From: Terriglobia bacterium
Lineage (GTDB): Bacteria > Acidobacteriota > Terriglobia > UBA7540
Reading direction: 5' to 3'
Length of the DNA: 64,000 nt
NCBI GenBank assembly: GCA_035712365.1
Contig: DASTAW010000007.1
Location: forward strand, 39,531-103,530
Position 1 is the stretch's first letter. Each line of letters starts with the position of its first letter. The position numbers were made by a program, and so were the translations under genes. Below are positions 13,757 through 23,381 of the stretch, piece after piece. Below the pieces are notes generated by a model. It searched no databases and was not told where the DNA came from. It saw only the letters and a list, made by a program, of their open reading frames with translations.

Positions 13757-16401
13757 TGTCCCTGCATGAATGGGCGGAGCGGTTGCGGGCGTTCTTCAGG
13801 AAGCGCGAGCTCGACCGGGAGCTCGATAGCGAGCTTTCCTCGCACGTTGAAATGGCCGTGGAGGAGAATCTGCGTCAGGGCATGAGCGAGCAGGAGGCAC
13901 GCCGTCGGGCGCTGGTGCGGCTGGGCGGCATCGAACCATCCAAGGAACTGCACCGCGACGCCCGTGGGCTTCCGGCGCTCGACCACCTGCTGCAGGACCT
14001 GCGGTACACGCTTCGGAAGCTCAGGCGCGACCGCGGATTTGCGCTGATCGCTGTGCTTATCCTGGGCCTTGGCATTGGAGCGAACACCGCCGTCTTCAGC
14101 GTGGTGAACACCATCCTGCTGCGTCCACTGCCGCTCGCGAACCCGCAACAGCTTGTCTGGATCGCGCCGGAGATCGGGGCGCCCTGCGGCTTTTCCTGCG
14201 AGACCTACTCGGCGGACGCCTTCGAGGAGTTTCGCGCGCAGAACCGTTCCTTCCAGGACGTAACCGGCTATTTTCCCTTCTCGACAGTCAACAATGAGCG
14301 GCTGACGGTCCGCGGCGAGCCCGTTCCTGCAACCGCCGTGGGCGTGGTTGCGAACTTCTTCCAGGTGCTGGGCGTCCAGCCAATGCTGGGGAGATTGTTC
14401 ACCGCCGATGAGGCGCAAAAAAACAGCCACCCCGTCGTGTTGCTTTCGAACGCCTTCTGGAAAAGGCAGTTCGCGGCCGATGCGGCGATTGTGGGCAAGG
14501 CCATTGATCTTAATGGAGCGCCGGCGACCGTGGTGGGTGTTCTGCCCGCGAGCTTCGATTTCGGCGCGGTGTTTTCTCCCGGCGAGAAGGTTGATTTCTT
14601 CTCGCCCATGATTCTGGATGACGCTCGCCATTGGGGCAATATTCTGACCCTGATCGGGCGGCTGAAGCCCGGCGTGAGCGTGGCCCATGCGCAGGCGGAG
14701 ACAACGCTGCTGGCACCGCGTCTTTACTTCGATGTCAGATATCCGAACTCAAAGGGAGATTACAAGGCCAATCTCTTCCCGCTGAAGCAGTATGTGACCG
14801 GGCGGCTGCGGGGTCCACTGATGATGCTGTGGTTCGCCGTGGGCGCAATCCTGCTGCTGGTGTGCGTGAATCTCTCCAACCTTCTGCTGGCGCGCGCGGC
14901 CACGCGCAGCAAGGAGTTTGCTCTGCGCAGCGCGCTTGGAGCCGGCCGCATGCGGCTGGTTCGCCAGCTTCTGACCGAGAGCCTTATTCTTTCTGTGGGA
15001 GGCGCGGCGCTGGGGTTGGGCCTGGCCGCTGCGATTACCGGGCTGCTGGCGCATGAGGTCTCGATTGCGCTGCCGCTGCTCGGCAGCGTACGCGTGGACG
15101 CCGCTGCGCTGGTCTGGACTCTTCTGCTGGCCAGCACGGTTGCGATCGTCTTCGGCGTGGTTCCGGGCCTGAAGATTTCGGCCGGCAATCTGCACGAGTC
15201 GCTGAAGGACGCAGGGCCCGGCATGTCCGAGGGCAGGCGACACGAGCGCGTTCGCGCCGCCCTGGTGGTTTGCGAGGTGACGCTCGCCTGCGTTCTGCTG
15301 GCCGGCGCAGGACTACTGTTGCGAAGCTTTCTTCGCGTGCTGGATATCAACCTGGGCTTCCAGCCCGCTCGCGCAGCCGCCATCAAGCTCGATTACAGCG
15401 AGGGAGACAACGCAGAAAAAAGGGCAGTGACTTTTCGCCGAATCCTGGAACGCGTGCAGGCGATTCCGGGCGTCGAGGCAGACGGCATGGTGGACTATCT
15501 GCCGCTCGGCCCGAACCGCAATTGGGGTGCGCTGACGGTGAAAGGCAAGGTGTACCGGCCAGGCGAAGCGCCTGCGCCGCTGATTTACGTCGTGACGCCG
15601 GGTTTTTTCCGCTCCATGGGCATGAGCGTGGTGGCCGGGCGTGACTTCAGGTGGGAAGACACACCCTCGACGCAGAAAGTCATCATCATCAATGAGGCGG
15701 TTGCGCGCAGGCTCTGGCCGAACGGCGGTGCGGTTGGGCGGATCGTGCGTGGCAACGGCGACGACCTGTTGGTGGCCGGAGTAGTTGCCGATGTCCGCGA
15801 AACCAGCGTGGAAGGAACGGCTGGGTTGCAGGCCTACTACCCCGCGACGCAATATACTCCCGCAGGAGCGGAACTCGTGGTCCGAACGCAGTTGCCTCCG
15901 GAGTCGCTGGCCTCAAGCGTGCTAGGCGCGCTCCGGCAATTGAATCCGAACCAGCCCGCGGCGGAGTTCGTGCCCCTGCAGCACATTGTGGATCACGCGG
16001 TTTCTCCACGGCGCTTCTTCGTGCTGCTGGTAGCGAGCTTTGCCCTGTTTGCCGTCGTGCTGGCGTCGCTTGGCATCTACGGCGTCATCTCTTATTCGGT
16101 CACCAGGAGAACGCGGGAGATTGGCGTACGCATGGCGCTCGGCGCCTCGCCTGCCGGCGTGCAGTTCATGGTGCTGCGAGCCACCCTGCGGTTGACGCTG
16201 GTCGGCATCGCGCTTGGAATTATGGCGGCTTTCGCTGCCGCGCACCTGATGGCATCATTGCTGTTCGGCATCAAGCCTGCCGATCCGCTGACGTTTGCGG
16301 CAACGGTCGCCGTTCTTGCTTCCGTTGCGCTGGTGGCCGGATTTCTCCCCGCCAGCCGCGCCTCGCGCATCGAGCCGATGTCCGCCCTGCGCGCCAATTA
16401 G
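13753..16401 (+). CDS. ADOP family MacB/FtsX-like permease 1
   Basis: The 882-residue protein starts with a basic acidobacterial permease-prefix domain (about residues 1-80, with WAERLRAFFRKRELDRELDSEL and HVEMAVEENLRQGMSEQEARRRAL). A first transmembrane helix follows (ALIAVLILGLGIGANTAVFSVVNTILLRPLP), then a MacB-type periplasmic domain. Three FtsX-type helices follow (MMLWFAVGAILLLVCVNLSNLL and LLLASTVAIVFGVV), then a second periplasmic half. The tail ends in four helices and a PASRASRIEPMSALR motif. No ATPase gene lies nearby, hence the orphan designation. It is the partner of PadR 1, with overlapping start and stop. It likely exports or signals through the envelope; the substrate is unknown. 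Confidence 0.92.
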   Translation: MMSLHEWAERLRAFFRKRELDRELDSELSSHVEMAVEENLRQGMSEQEARRRALVRLGGIEPSKELHRDARGLPALDHLLQDLRYTLRKLRRDRGFALIAVLILGLGIGANTAVFSVVNTILLRPLPLANPQQLVWIAPEIGAPCGFSCETYSADAFEEFRAQNRSFQDVTGYFPFSTVNNERLTVRGEPVPATAVGVVANFFQVLGVQPMLGRLFTADEAQKNSHPVVLLSNAFWKRQFAADAAIVGKAIDLNGAPATVVGVLPASFDFGAVFSPGEKVDFFSPMILDDARHWGNILTLIGRLKPGVSVAHAQAETTLLAPRLYFDVRYPNSKGDYKANLFPLKQYVTGRLRGPLMMLWFAVGAILLLVCVNLSNLLLARAATRSKEFALRSALGAGRMRLVRQLLTESLILSVGGAALGLGLAAAITGLLAHEVSIALPLLGSVRVDAAALVWTLLLASTVAIVFGVVPGLKISAGNLHESLKDAGPGMSEGRRHERVRAALVVCEVTLACVLLAGAGLLLRSFLRVLDINLGFQPARAAAIKLDYSEGDNAEKRAVTFRRILERVQAIPGVEADGMVDYLPLGPNRNWGALTVKGKVYRPGEAPAPLIYVVTPGFFRSMGMSVVAGRDFRWEDTPSTQKVIIINEAVARRLWPNGGAVGRIVRGNGDDLLVAGVVADVRETSVEGTAGLQAYYPATQYTPAGAELVVRTQLPPESLASSVLGALRQLNPNQPAAEFVPLQHIVDHAVSPRRFFVLLVASFALFAVVLASLGIYGVISYSVTRRTREIGVRMALGASPAGVQFMVLRATLRLTLVGIALGIMAAFAAAHLMASLLFGIKPADPLTFAATVAVLASVALVAGFLPASRASRIEPMSALRAN

Positions 16402-16440
16402 CCGACGATGGTTCAGGCTCTGGCCTTGTACAGCTTGCGA

Positions 16441-16476
16441 TATGGGCTAAATTCTTTCGCCGCCTCTCGGGGGCTT
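16441..16476. repeat. 36-bp direct repeat, copy 1
   Basis: It begins TATGGGCTAAATTC and ends CTCGGGGGCTT, identical to 16727-16762. It lies just after the end of the first permease gene. Confidence 0.85.
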
Positions 16477-16712
16477 ATTTGCAGGCAGCCTTCAGAACCC
16501 AGAACTCATCACGCAGAAACTGGCACTCGTAATCCGTAATTTCCGCCCGCCACTTATCACTTACCACTGATCACCGCTGTTTTCATCCTTCGTACTTCAT
16601 CCTTCTCCTCAGCGCGTCTGACTTCCGGCTCCTGACTCCTGGCTTTTGACTCCTGCACTTTTCTTTCGCCTCCCTCCGGGGGCTGGTGTGGCTTTGTTGC
16701 GTGCTACCCCGT

Positions 16713-16732
16713 CCCATAGCTCACGCTATGGG
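16713..16732. repeat. hairpin at the start of repeat copy 2
   Basis: CCCATAGC, loop TCAC, and GCTATGGG form an 8-bp perfect stem. It overlaps the first 6 bp of the second direct repeat copy, so the hairpin and repeat probably form one element. Confidence 0.7.
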
Positions 16733-16762
16733 CTAAATTCTTTCGCCGCCTCTCGGGGGCTT
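16727..16762. repeat. 36-bp direct repeat, copy 2
   Basis: It is identical over all 36 positions to 16441-16476, 286 bp upstream. Here it is preceded by the hairpin that copy 1 lacks. Confidence 0.85.
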
Positions 16763-16842
16763 TTCATACTTCATTCTTCACACTTCATCCTTCTTAGTGT
16801 TAATCTTCCGTTTTCAAAATCTCACACTTGACGGGGGCTCGA

Positions 16843-18567
16843 ATGCGACGACTGACATTGCTTGCAGGTTTGATGATGGCCATAATCATTCTGGCCATGC
16901 CAGGTTACGCCCAGAACTACACCAGCCACGGCGACCGCAGCCAGGCGCGATCGATGGTGATCACGCCTCTGGGCATCGTGGCCACCAGCCAGACTCTGGC
17001 CTCGCAGGCCGGAGCGCAGGTCCTGGCGCGCGGCGGCTCGGCCGTTGACGCGGCGATTGCGGCCGATGCGGCCATGGGCGTGGTCGAGCCTATGAATGAC
17101 GGCATCGGCGGCGACATGTTCTCGATCATCTACGATGCCAAAACAGGAAAGCTGGCCGGGATGAACGCCAGCGGCTGGGCGCCCGAAAAGCTGACGGTGG
17201 ATTTCCTCAAGAAAAAAGGCTACACGAGCATGCCACAGGAGGGCGTTTTCAGCATCACGGTGCCGGGCTCGGTGGATGGGTGGGCCAAGATGCACGAGAA
17301 ATACGGTCGCCTGCCCTGGGCGGAGTTGTTTAAGCCCGCCATCTATTTTGCCGAGCATGGCTATCCGGTCACCGAACTGATTGATTCCTACTGGCACGGC
17401 GGGCAGCACCTGCTGGAGCAAAACGAGAACGCCCGGCGGGTCTTTCTGCCCAACGGACGGCCGCCCGCAATTGGAGAAATGTTTCGCAATCCCGAATATG
17501 GACGCGCGCTCGAACTGATCGCGAAGCAAGGCCGCGATGCCGTTTACAAAGGTGACATCGGCAAGGCAATTGTCGGGACGATAGACAGGCTGGGCGGGGT
17601 GATGTCGCTTTCCGACTTCAGCGAATATCAGGCCGAGTGGGTCGATCCTATTTCGACCACCTATCGCGGGTGGAAAGTCTACGAGCTTCCGCCCAACGGC
17701 CAGGGACTGGCGGCGCTCGAGATGCTGAACATTTTTGAGCACTTCCCGCTGCCCGATTGGGGATTCTTCAACGTTGACGGGCTGCACGTGAAGATGGAAG
17801 CACAGCGGCTGGCGTATGCCGACCTGCGGCGCTACGTGGGCGATCCGAAATTTTCCAACATTCCCGTCGAGGGGCTCATCTCCAAGGAATACGCGGCCAA
17901 GCGCGCCGCCACCATTGACATGGACCACGCCCACTGCGACGTGCCGCCGGGCAAACCCTCCGCGCTCGAGGGCGCGCACGACACCATCTACCTCTCGGTG
18001 GTGGACAAGGATGGGAACATCGTGTCTCTGATCCACAGCCTGTTCAACGGCTTCGGATCTGGAGTGGTCTCAGACGACTACGGCATCCCGCTGCAAAACC
18101 GCGGCGGTTTGTTCGTCTTCGACGCGGGGCATCCCGATGAACTCAAGCCGCACAAGCGCCCTTATCACACCATCATTCCCGCCTTCATGGAGAAAGGCGA
18201 CGTCCACATCGGCTTCGGGATTATGGGCGGATTCAACCAGCCGCAAGCGCACGCGCAGTTTGTGTCGGACGTTGTGGACTACGGAATGAACATCCAGGCG
18301 GCGCTGGAAGCTCCGCGCTTTACCAAACTCGAATGGGGCGGTTGCAATTTCCTGATTGAAGACCGCTTCCCACCGTTTATGTATCAGGGCCTGACACAGA
18401 AGGGCCACGTGCTCATCATGCGCGGCGCCTACGCTTCTCCCATGGGCGGCGGCCAGGCCGTCCTGCACAATTCCGCCACGGGCATCAATTACGGCGCCTC
18501 GTCACCCCGCAAAGACGGCGCCGCCATTCCCGAACCAGCGCCGTATTTTGGGGCGGGGAAGCAGTGA
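16843..18567 (+). CDS. ggt: gamma-glutamyltransferase (gamma-glutamyltranspeptidase)
   Basis: The 574-residue protein starts at ATG 16843 (GGGGG upstream; an in-frame TTG at 16828 is less likely). It has a signal peptide to about Ala24. The family is a self-processing N-terminal nucleophile hydrolase that splits gamma-glutamyl bonds such as those of glutathione in the periplasm. Visible blocks are the GGSAVDAAIAADAAMGVVEP start, the NDGIGGDMF segment, the MPQEGVFSITVPGSVDGW region, and the processing site before Thr at about residue 381 (DTIYLSVVD, against TTHYSVVD in E. coli). The IMGGFNQPQAHAQF stretch and the GPM-like GGGQAVLH tail follow. The catalytic Thr is kept. No operon partner is seen. 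Confidence 0.9.
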   Translation: MRRLTLLAGLMMAIIILAMPGYAQNYTSHGDRSQARSMVITPLGIVATSQTLASQAGAQVLARGGSAVDAAIAADAAMGVVEPMNDGIGGDMFSIIYDAKTGKLAGMNASGWAPEKLTVDFLKKKGYTSMPQEGVFSITVPGSVDGWAKMHEKYGRLPWAELFKPAIYFAEHGYPVTELIDSYWHGGQHLLEQNENARRVFLPNGRPPAIGEMFRNPEYGRALELIAKQGRDAVYKGDIGKAIVGTIDRLGGVMSLSDFSEYQAEWVDPISTTYRGWKVYELPPNGQGLAALEMLNIFEHFPLPDWGFFNVDGLHVKMEAQRLAYADLRRYVGDPKFSNIPVEGLISKEYAAKRAATIDMDHAHCDVPPGKPSALEGAHDTIYLSVVDKDGNIVSLIHSLFNGFGSGVVSDDYGIPLQNRGGLFVFDAGHPDELKPHKRPYHTIIPAFMEKGDVHIGFGIMGGFNQPQAHAQFVSDVVDYGMNIQAALEAPRFTKLEWGGCNFLIEDRFPPFMYQGLTQKGHVLIMRGAYASPMGGGQAVLHNSATGINYGASSPRKDGAAIPEPAPYFGAGKQ

Positions 18568-18683
18568 CGAGAGTTCTTGCAGGGTCGTCGTGGCTAATGC
18601 TAGGCACGCCGTTCGGACTGGCTTGCAGACAATATCGGTGCTGATTGGTTTTTCCCCGTTCACTTGGGGTCTAGTAGGAGTCG

Positions 18684-19312
18684 ATGCTCATTTTTTTGGA
18701 CGAGTCTGGCGATTGTGGGATGAAAGGCAGGGGAGGCAGTTCCGAGTACTTCGTCGTCACCGCTGTTCTGTTCGAGGACAATGACGCGGCTACTGCGTGC
18801 GATAATCTCATTGGTGAGGTAAGAGCCTCGATGCGCCTTCATAAGTATTATGAATTCCACTTTAACCGTTGCAGTGATCGCGTCAGAGAAAAGTTCCTTA
18901 GAACGGTTATAGGCGAAGACTTCTTTTATTCGGCTATTGTTTTGAACAAGGCGAAACTATGGGGCGAAGGATTCAAAGACAAGGACTCGTTTTACAAATA
19001 CACAACGCGCCTGGTTTTTGAAAATATCAAGGAGCACTTACACCGCGCCACTGTAATCATAGATCGATGTGGGGAGAGGCGGTTTCGCGACAGCCTTGGG
19101 TCCTACCTCAGGAGAAAAATTAATGATGGGGGGACTCAGAGTTGATCAAAAGAATCAAGATGGAACCGTCGCATTCAAACAACCTGCTGCAGCTTGTAGG
19201 CATGATATCTGGGGCGGTTTTCAGGTCTTTCCGGCATGATAAGAAGAACCGCAGATTTTTCAGGGATATCGTCAGTGCAAGAGAGCTCAGGGTTCAGGTG
19301 TGGCCCAGATAA
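18684..19312 (+). pseudogene. DUF3800 protein gene, frameshifted at a G6 run
   Basis: The first frame (18684-19145) encodes 153 residues beginning MLIFLDESGDCG, the DUF3800 signature, after an AGGAG site. It stops at TGA 19143-19145. In the frame one base over, from about 19133 to TAA at 19310-19312, the C-terminal part of the family continues: IKRIKMEPSHSNNLLQLVGM, then ISGAVFR and a VQVWPR end. Adding one G to the G6 run at 19128-19133 restores a single frame of about 209 residues. DUF3800 proteins are predicted RNase H-like nucleases found near mobile elements and defence genes. A sequencing error, a recent mutation or programmed slippage could each explain the break. Confidence 0.8.
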
Positions 19313-19543
19313 CAGAAAACCCGCCAGCCTAGCCCTTTCGGGCACGCACACCATACGGTGACAGTTCGGCATAGCGGGCAATTCCAATATCATAATAGGA
19401 CTGGTTACCAAACCTGTCAAGGCTTTATACGCGGTGTATAATGACGCCAAGGTGGATGACCGTGCCGTTCGCAGACATGGCAAGCGGCGCCATCCCGCAA
19501 GGCGGGGCGCCATCTCCCTTAAATGGACGCACCACTCGCGTGA
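19313..19543. terminator. convergent intergenic region, terminator-like hairpin
   Basis: Near 19475-19500, GGCGCCATCCCGC and GCGGGGCGCC can pair around a short AAG loop. It lies between the end of the DUF3800 gene and the end of the oppositely oriented transporter gene, so it could terminate both transcripts. There is no strong T-run. Confidence 0.4.
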
Positions 19544-20824
19544 TTACGTTGCGGTCTTAGGCGGTTGCAGTTCACCGACGATAAACCAATAAGCCAGCAG
19601 GCCGGCGACGAGAATGATGGGCGCCAGCGCAAATCCGGGGACGTAGGAGCCGGTGCGGCTGATGAGAATTCCGGTGGCCAGCGGCGACAGAATGCCGCCG
19701 ATGTTGCCGATAAAATTGCCGAAGCCCATCCACGTGCCGACTTCGTCCCGGGGGGCGCAGGCCTGGAAAACAACCAGAAGATTCGGGGAAGCGAGTCCGA
19801 CGAGTGATCCGCCGGCCAGCAGAGCTATGGATGCAGTAAGGTTCCCGACCAGCGCGGCGGGGATCAGCATCAGCCCTGTGGCGAAGCCCAGGGTGATCAT
19901 TCCTTTTCTCACGCGAGTCTCATTCCAGCCCAGGCGGACTGCGCGGTCCGACGCCCAGCCTCCCGCGAGTTCCGCAACGGCCCAGACGATGTACGGGATG
20001 GCGGCCAGGAATCCCGCCTTCAGAAGCGTGAGATGGCGCACCTCCACCAGGTAGTCGGGCAGCCAGGTAACCAGCAGGTAGTTGTAATAGCCAAAGCAGA
20101 AAAATCCGAGGCTGGCTCCCAGCAGGTTGCGGTTGAAGGTCAGCGGCTTGCGGACGGCGCGCGCGGGAACCTGCGGCTGCCGTACTTGTCCGTCCTGGTT
20201 CAGCCCCGAGGGAAAGGTAAAAATCCACGGCAGGATCCAAACCAGCGCCGTGAATCCCACCAGCATAAACATGTGCCGCCAGCCGTGGCGTGACACCAGC
20301 CAGGCGACGAGCGGGGCGCCGATGGCCAGGCCCGCGCGCACTCCGCTGTCAAAGATTGCCGTGGGCAGGCCGCGCTGTTCGGGAGAAAAAGCGACGCTGA
20401 TAAATTTCACGCTGCCGGGAAGATAGATAGATTCTCCGATGCCGAGAACAACGCGCAGCGCGATAAGCACCGCCAGGCTCTCGGCAAGCCCGGTGAAGCC
20501 GCAAGCCAGCGACCACAGCGCAAACGAACCTGCATAAAGCCATCGCAGGCTGACGCGGTCCGCAAGCCAGCCGATGGGGACCTGCATCAGCGCGTACGAC
20601 CAGAAGAAAGCGGAGAGCAGCAAGCCTTTAGAGGTGGGGCCGAGAAGCAGGTCGCCGGAAATCCGTGGCAGGGCCACTGAGAGGGTGGCGCGGTCAAGGT
20701 AATTGATGAGCGCGGCGACAAAGAGCAAAATCACCAGCAGCCAGCGGCGTGTGCTGGAAATCTTGGGCGCCTGCCAACGGCCTGGCGAGGGCGCGCGCGT
20801 TTTGTGCTCAAGGCCTTCCGGCAT
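19544..20824 (-). CDS. MFS transporter, ACS (anion:cation symporter) type
   Basis: The start at ATG 20824 gives 426 residues (a longer frame to 20896 lacks support). Twelve hydrophobic helices can be traced. Loop 2-3 carries the MFS signature GWLADRVSLRWLY, and helix 4 has the ACS-type LRVVLGIGESIYLPGSVKFI. The second half repeats the pattern with ELAGGWASDRAVRLGW. These transporters usually take up organic anions such as hexuronates, glucarate or phthalate with protons. The neighbours give no substrate clue. It is divergent from the outer-membrane-type gene at 20940, so the two may share regulation through the 115-bp spacer. Confidence 0.9.
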   Translation of the reverse strand: MPEGLEHKTRAPSPGRWQAPKISSTRRWLLVILLFVAALINYLDRATLSVALPRISGDLLLGPTSKGLLLSAFFWSYALMQVPIGWLADRVSLRWLYAGSFALWSLACGFTGLAESLAVLIALRVVLGIGESIYLPGSVKFISVAFSPEQRGLPTAIFDSGVRAGLAIGAPLVAWLVSRHGWRHMFMLVGFTALVWILPWIFTFPSGLNQDGQVRQPQVPARAVRKPLTFNRNLLGASLGFFCFGYYNYLLVTWLPDYLVEVRHLTLLKAGFLAAIPYIVWAVAELAGGWASDRAVRLGWNETRVRKGMITLGFATGLMLIPAALVGNLTASIALLAGGSLVGLASPNLLVVFQACAPRDEVGTWMGFGNFIGNIGGILSPLATGILISRTGSYVPGFALAPIILVAGLLAYWFIVGELQPPKTAT

Positions 20825-20897
20825 GGCATTGACTTGACGGGCCTCGGGCAAAATACCACAGGTTGCCGCGGTGGCCGGGATAATTCTGCCCGACATT

Positions 20898-20926
20898 TTC
20901 AGGGGCGCTGGGAAATCGGCTATACT
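20898..20926 (+). promoter_or_regulatory. candidate promoter of the outer-membrane protein gene
   Basis: TATACT (20921-20926) is a good -10 box; the -35 at 17 bp (TTCAGG, 20898-20903) is weak. Only 13 nt lie between the -10 and the ATG, which would leave a very short leader. Confidence 0.35.
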
Positions 20927-20939
20927 CGTTGCTTCGTTT

Positions 20940-21740
20940 ATGGGGACTCGAAGCAGACCACTTTACCGGCAATGGATGGGCATCAGTGCCGCGCTGGCCC
21001 TTGTGATGGCTGTGGCGCCGCTCGCGGCCCGCGCCCAAACGGACGAGATCCAGGTGTACGACGCTTCGATTATGGCTCCCGGAAAAGCCAATGTTATGGT
21101 GCACAGCAACTTCACTCCCATGGGCCGTAAGACCGCCGATTTTCCAGGTGGAATTATTCCCGACAACTCGGTTAACGGGGCGGTGGAATGGGCCTATGGC
21201 GTAAAGCCGTGGTTTGAGCAGGGCCTCTATTTCCCCGTCTACACGGCCTATTCAAAAGGCCGCGGGGGATCGCTCGATGGATTCAAGCTGCGCGAACTGT
21301 TCGTGCGGCCGAACGCCGCCAAGCATACTTTCTTCTATGGCATCAACTTCGAGTTCAGCTTCAACTACTCGTACTGGGAGTCGCACCGCATCACGTCAGA
21401 AGCGCGGCCGATCGTAGGATTGCACCTGCACAAGGTGGACCTTATTTACAATCCCATTGTCGATACCGATTATCGCGGCGGCTTCAACGGGCTGGAGTTT
21501 GTTCCCGCGGGGCGGATTGCCTACAACCTGAATCCCAACTGGGCCGTTGCCGCCGAGGAGTACGCCGATTTCGGCCCGCTCCGCGATTTTTATGCCACTC
21601 ACGACCAGTTCCACGAAGTCTGGGCCGTGACGGACCACCACACCCGATTTGTGGACATCGAAACGGGTGTGGGTTTCGGCGTGACGGCCGGGGCGGACAA
21701 ATTGACCTTTAAACTGATGGTGTCGCGCGACCTCAACTGA
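20940..21740 (+). CDS. outer-membrane beta-barrel-like protein, unknown
   Basis: The ATG at 20940 gives 266 residues with a signal peptide ending near ARAQ. The mature part is made of alternating polar/aromatic strands typical of small outer-membrane barrels: WAYGVKPWFEQGLYFPVY, GFKLRELFVRP, FFYGINFEFSFNYSYWE, VGLHLHKVDLIYNP, AVAAEEYADFGPL, then a final VGFGVTAGADKLTFKLMVSRDLN strand. A terminal aromatic residue is absent. The function is unknown; similar proteins are annotated as putative transporters. It has no same-strand neighbour. Confidence 0.7.
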   Translation: MGTRSRPLYRQWMGISAALALVMAVAPLAARAQTDEIQVYDASIMAPGKANVMVHSNFTPMGRKTADFPGGIIPDNSVNGAVEWAYGVKPWFEQGLYFPVYTAYSKGRGGSLDGFKLRELFVRPNAAKHTFFYGINFEFSFNYSYWESHRITSEARPIVGLHLHKVDLIYNPIVDTDYRGGFNGLEFVPAGRIAYNLNPNWAVAAEEYADFGPLRDFYATHDQFHEVWAVTDHHTRFVDIETGVGFGVTAGADKLTFKLMVSRDLN

Positions 21741-21827
21741 GCAGCAGCCCCTTCGGAAATCCAGTGGAGGCAGGCTGAGTTTGTGATCTTCCACCCATTA
21801 TCACCGTGTCCTGCCTCACCAAGGACG

Positions 21828-22352
21828 CTACTTGACCACCCGAAGCCTGCAGAAGATGTTCCTGGCCGGAAAAATCCAGGCCAGGTGCTTCTCATAAAAA
21901 TCGGGTGAGTGCTCGGCCCAAAGCCGACCGAAGTTATCTAGAAGGAAATTCCCGCCAAAGGTCAGATGTTTCTCGAGGATTTGAAACCCCCCAGCGCCAT
22001 ACGTAAAATTTTCAAAGGAGTCGAGTACAAAGTAGTCAAAGCTATGGAGGCCCAAGTGGAAAAAGTGTGTCGGGTCCGTGTACGAATCCGGCGAGCTGTA
22101 ATGGGGCGTTACGATCACGACCTCACAACCGGGCTTGCCGATACGGTGTACCTCGCGCATCGCCCCCAAAATGTCCAACTGATGTTCGAGAAAATGCGAC
22201 AGGTAAATCTTATCTGCCGAATCGGACTTGACGGGCCAGGGGAAATGGCCCAGTTCGCAGCGGATATCGGCAATTGAACCCCTCTGGCGGTCCAGCCCGA
22301 CTGCAGTTGATTCCTGCTTGTTCTTCCCACACCCGATGTCGAGGATCAGCAT
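21828..22352 (-). CDS. class I SAM-dependent methyltransferase
   Basis: The 174-residue protein opens directly with motif I (LILDIGCGKNK), followed by the acidic strand 2 (AVGLDRQRG), the DSADKIYLSHFLEHQ motif and CEVVIVTPHYSSPDS. This is the Methyltransf_11/Ubie-like pattern. The short N-terminus means it lacks extra substrate-binding helices. It is the third gene of the pyrK-pyrD operon, 8 bp after pyrD. That suggests co-expression with pyrimidine synthesis, not a shared pathway. The substrate is unknown. Confidence 0.85.
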   Translation of the reverse strand: MLILDIGCGKNKQESTAVGLDRQRGSIADIRCELGHFPWPVKSDSADKIYLSHFLEHQLDILGAMREVHRIGKPGCEVVIVTPHYSSPDSYTDPTHFFHLGLHSFDYFVLDSFENFTYGAGGFQILEKHLTFGGNFLLDNFGRLWAEHSPDFYEKHLAWIFPARNIFCRLRVVK

Positions 22353-22360
22353 AGTAGGAG

Positions 22361-23377
22361 TTACCCCGCATGGGGAGCCGCGACCACGCCAGTTCCGGCT
22401 TGAGGAACTTTCAACGTGCCGACGAGGCCAGCGAGGTGGGTTCGCTTGCGGCGACAGTAATCGCGAATGCCATCGGCGACGCGTAGCGCGGTTTCCGGCG
22501 CGTAGAAGTTGGCGGTGCCAATCTGGACGGCGCGGGCTCCGGCGATAATAAATTCCAGCGCGTCCTCGGCGGTGGCGATGCCTCCCATGCCGATGATGGG
22601 TATCTTAACGGCACGGAAAGTCTGGTAGACCATGCGAACGGCCAGCGGCTTGATGGCCGGGCCCGATAGCCCTGCGGTGATGTTTGAAACGCGGGGCGTG
22701 CGGGTTTCAACGTCGATGGCCATTCCGACAAAGGTGTTGACCAGCGAGAGCGCGTCAGCCCCGGCCCCTTCGGCGGCGCGGGCAAGCTCCGTGATGTCGG
22801 TGACGTTCGGTGAGAGCTTTACGATCAGCGGATAACGCGCTGCTTTCTTGCTGGCTGCAACCACTTCTGCGGTGAGGCGCGGATCATTTCCGTAAACCAT
22901 TCCGCCGCAGCGCGTGTTGGGGCAGGAGATGTTCAGCTCGTAGCCGTGGATGCCGTCTCCTTCGTTCAGGATTTCGATGGCGCGGACATAATCTTCAGTC
23001 GAGTAGCCGAAGACGTTCACGATGCAGCGCGTGCGCAGTGTGCGGAGGAAGGGAAGCTTCTCCTTCAGGAACCTTTCGGCGCCCACGTTCTGCAGGCCGA
23101 TGGCGTTCAGCATCCCGGCTTCGGTTTCGTAAATGCGCGGCGAAGGATTGCCCTCCATGGGACCGGCGGAGATGCCTTTCACGCAAATTCCGCCAAGCCG
23201 GTTGAGGTCAATCAGGTGAGCGAATTCCTGGCCGTAGCCGAAGGTTCCGCTGGCCGTCAGGACCGGGTTCTCAAAATGAATCCCGGCGATGTCAACGTCA
23301 ATGCGGGGCGAGAGCTCGTCTTCACCCGTTACGGATTGCAAATCCTGGTTCCGTTGCTGGTTGGGTTGGTCGGACAT
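22361..23377 (-). CDS. pyrD: dihydroorotate dehydrogenase, class 1B catalytic subunit
   Basis: This 338-residue TIM-barrel flavoprotein oxidises dihydroorotate to orotate in pyrimidine biosynthesis. Class 1 features are [41 protein letters not shown] (the Cys is the class 1 catalytic base), [32 protein letters not shown] and [16 protein letters not shown] with VQIGTANF. Class 1B needs the PyrK electron-transfer subunit, whose gene is 4 bp upstream in the same operon. An acidic N-terminal extension of about 25 residues precedes the barrel. Confidence 0.95.
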   Translation of the reverse strand: MSDQPNQQRNQDLQSVTGEDELSPRIDVDIAGIHFENPVLTASGTFGYGQEFAHLIDLNRLGGICVKGISAGPMEGNPSPRIYETEAGMLNAIGLQNVGAERFLKEKLPFLRTLRTRCIVNVFGYSTEDYVRAIEILNEGDGIHGYELNISCPNTRCGGMVYGNDPRLTAEVVAASKKAARYPLIVKLSPNVTDITELARAAEGAGADALSLVNTFVGMAIDVETRTPRVSNITAGLSGPAIKPLAVRMVYQTFRAVKIPIIGMGGIATAEDALEFIIAGARAVQIGTANFYAPETALRVADGIRDYCRRKRTHLAGLVGTLKVPQAGTGVVAAPHAG

Positions 23378-23381
23378 TCGA

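Larger units (their letters stand above)
16402..16842. other. intergenic region with direct repeats and hairpin
   Basis: No gene is supported here. The stretch holds two perfect 36-bp repeats (16441-16476 and 16727-16762), a degenerate third copy near 16659, a hairpin at 16713-16732, and a pyrimidine-rich low-complexity run (repeats of TTCATCCTTC-like words) from about 16560 to 16800. Confidence 0.75.
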
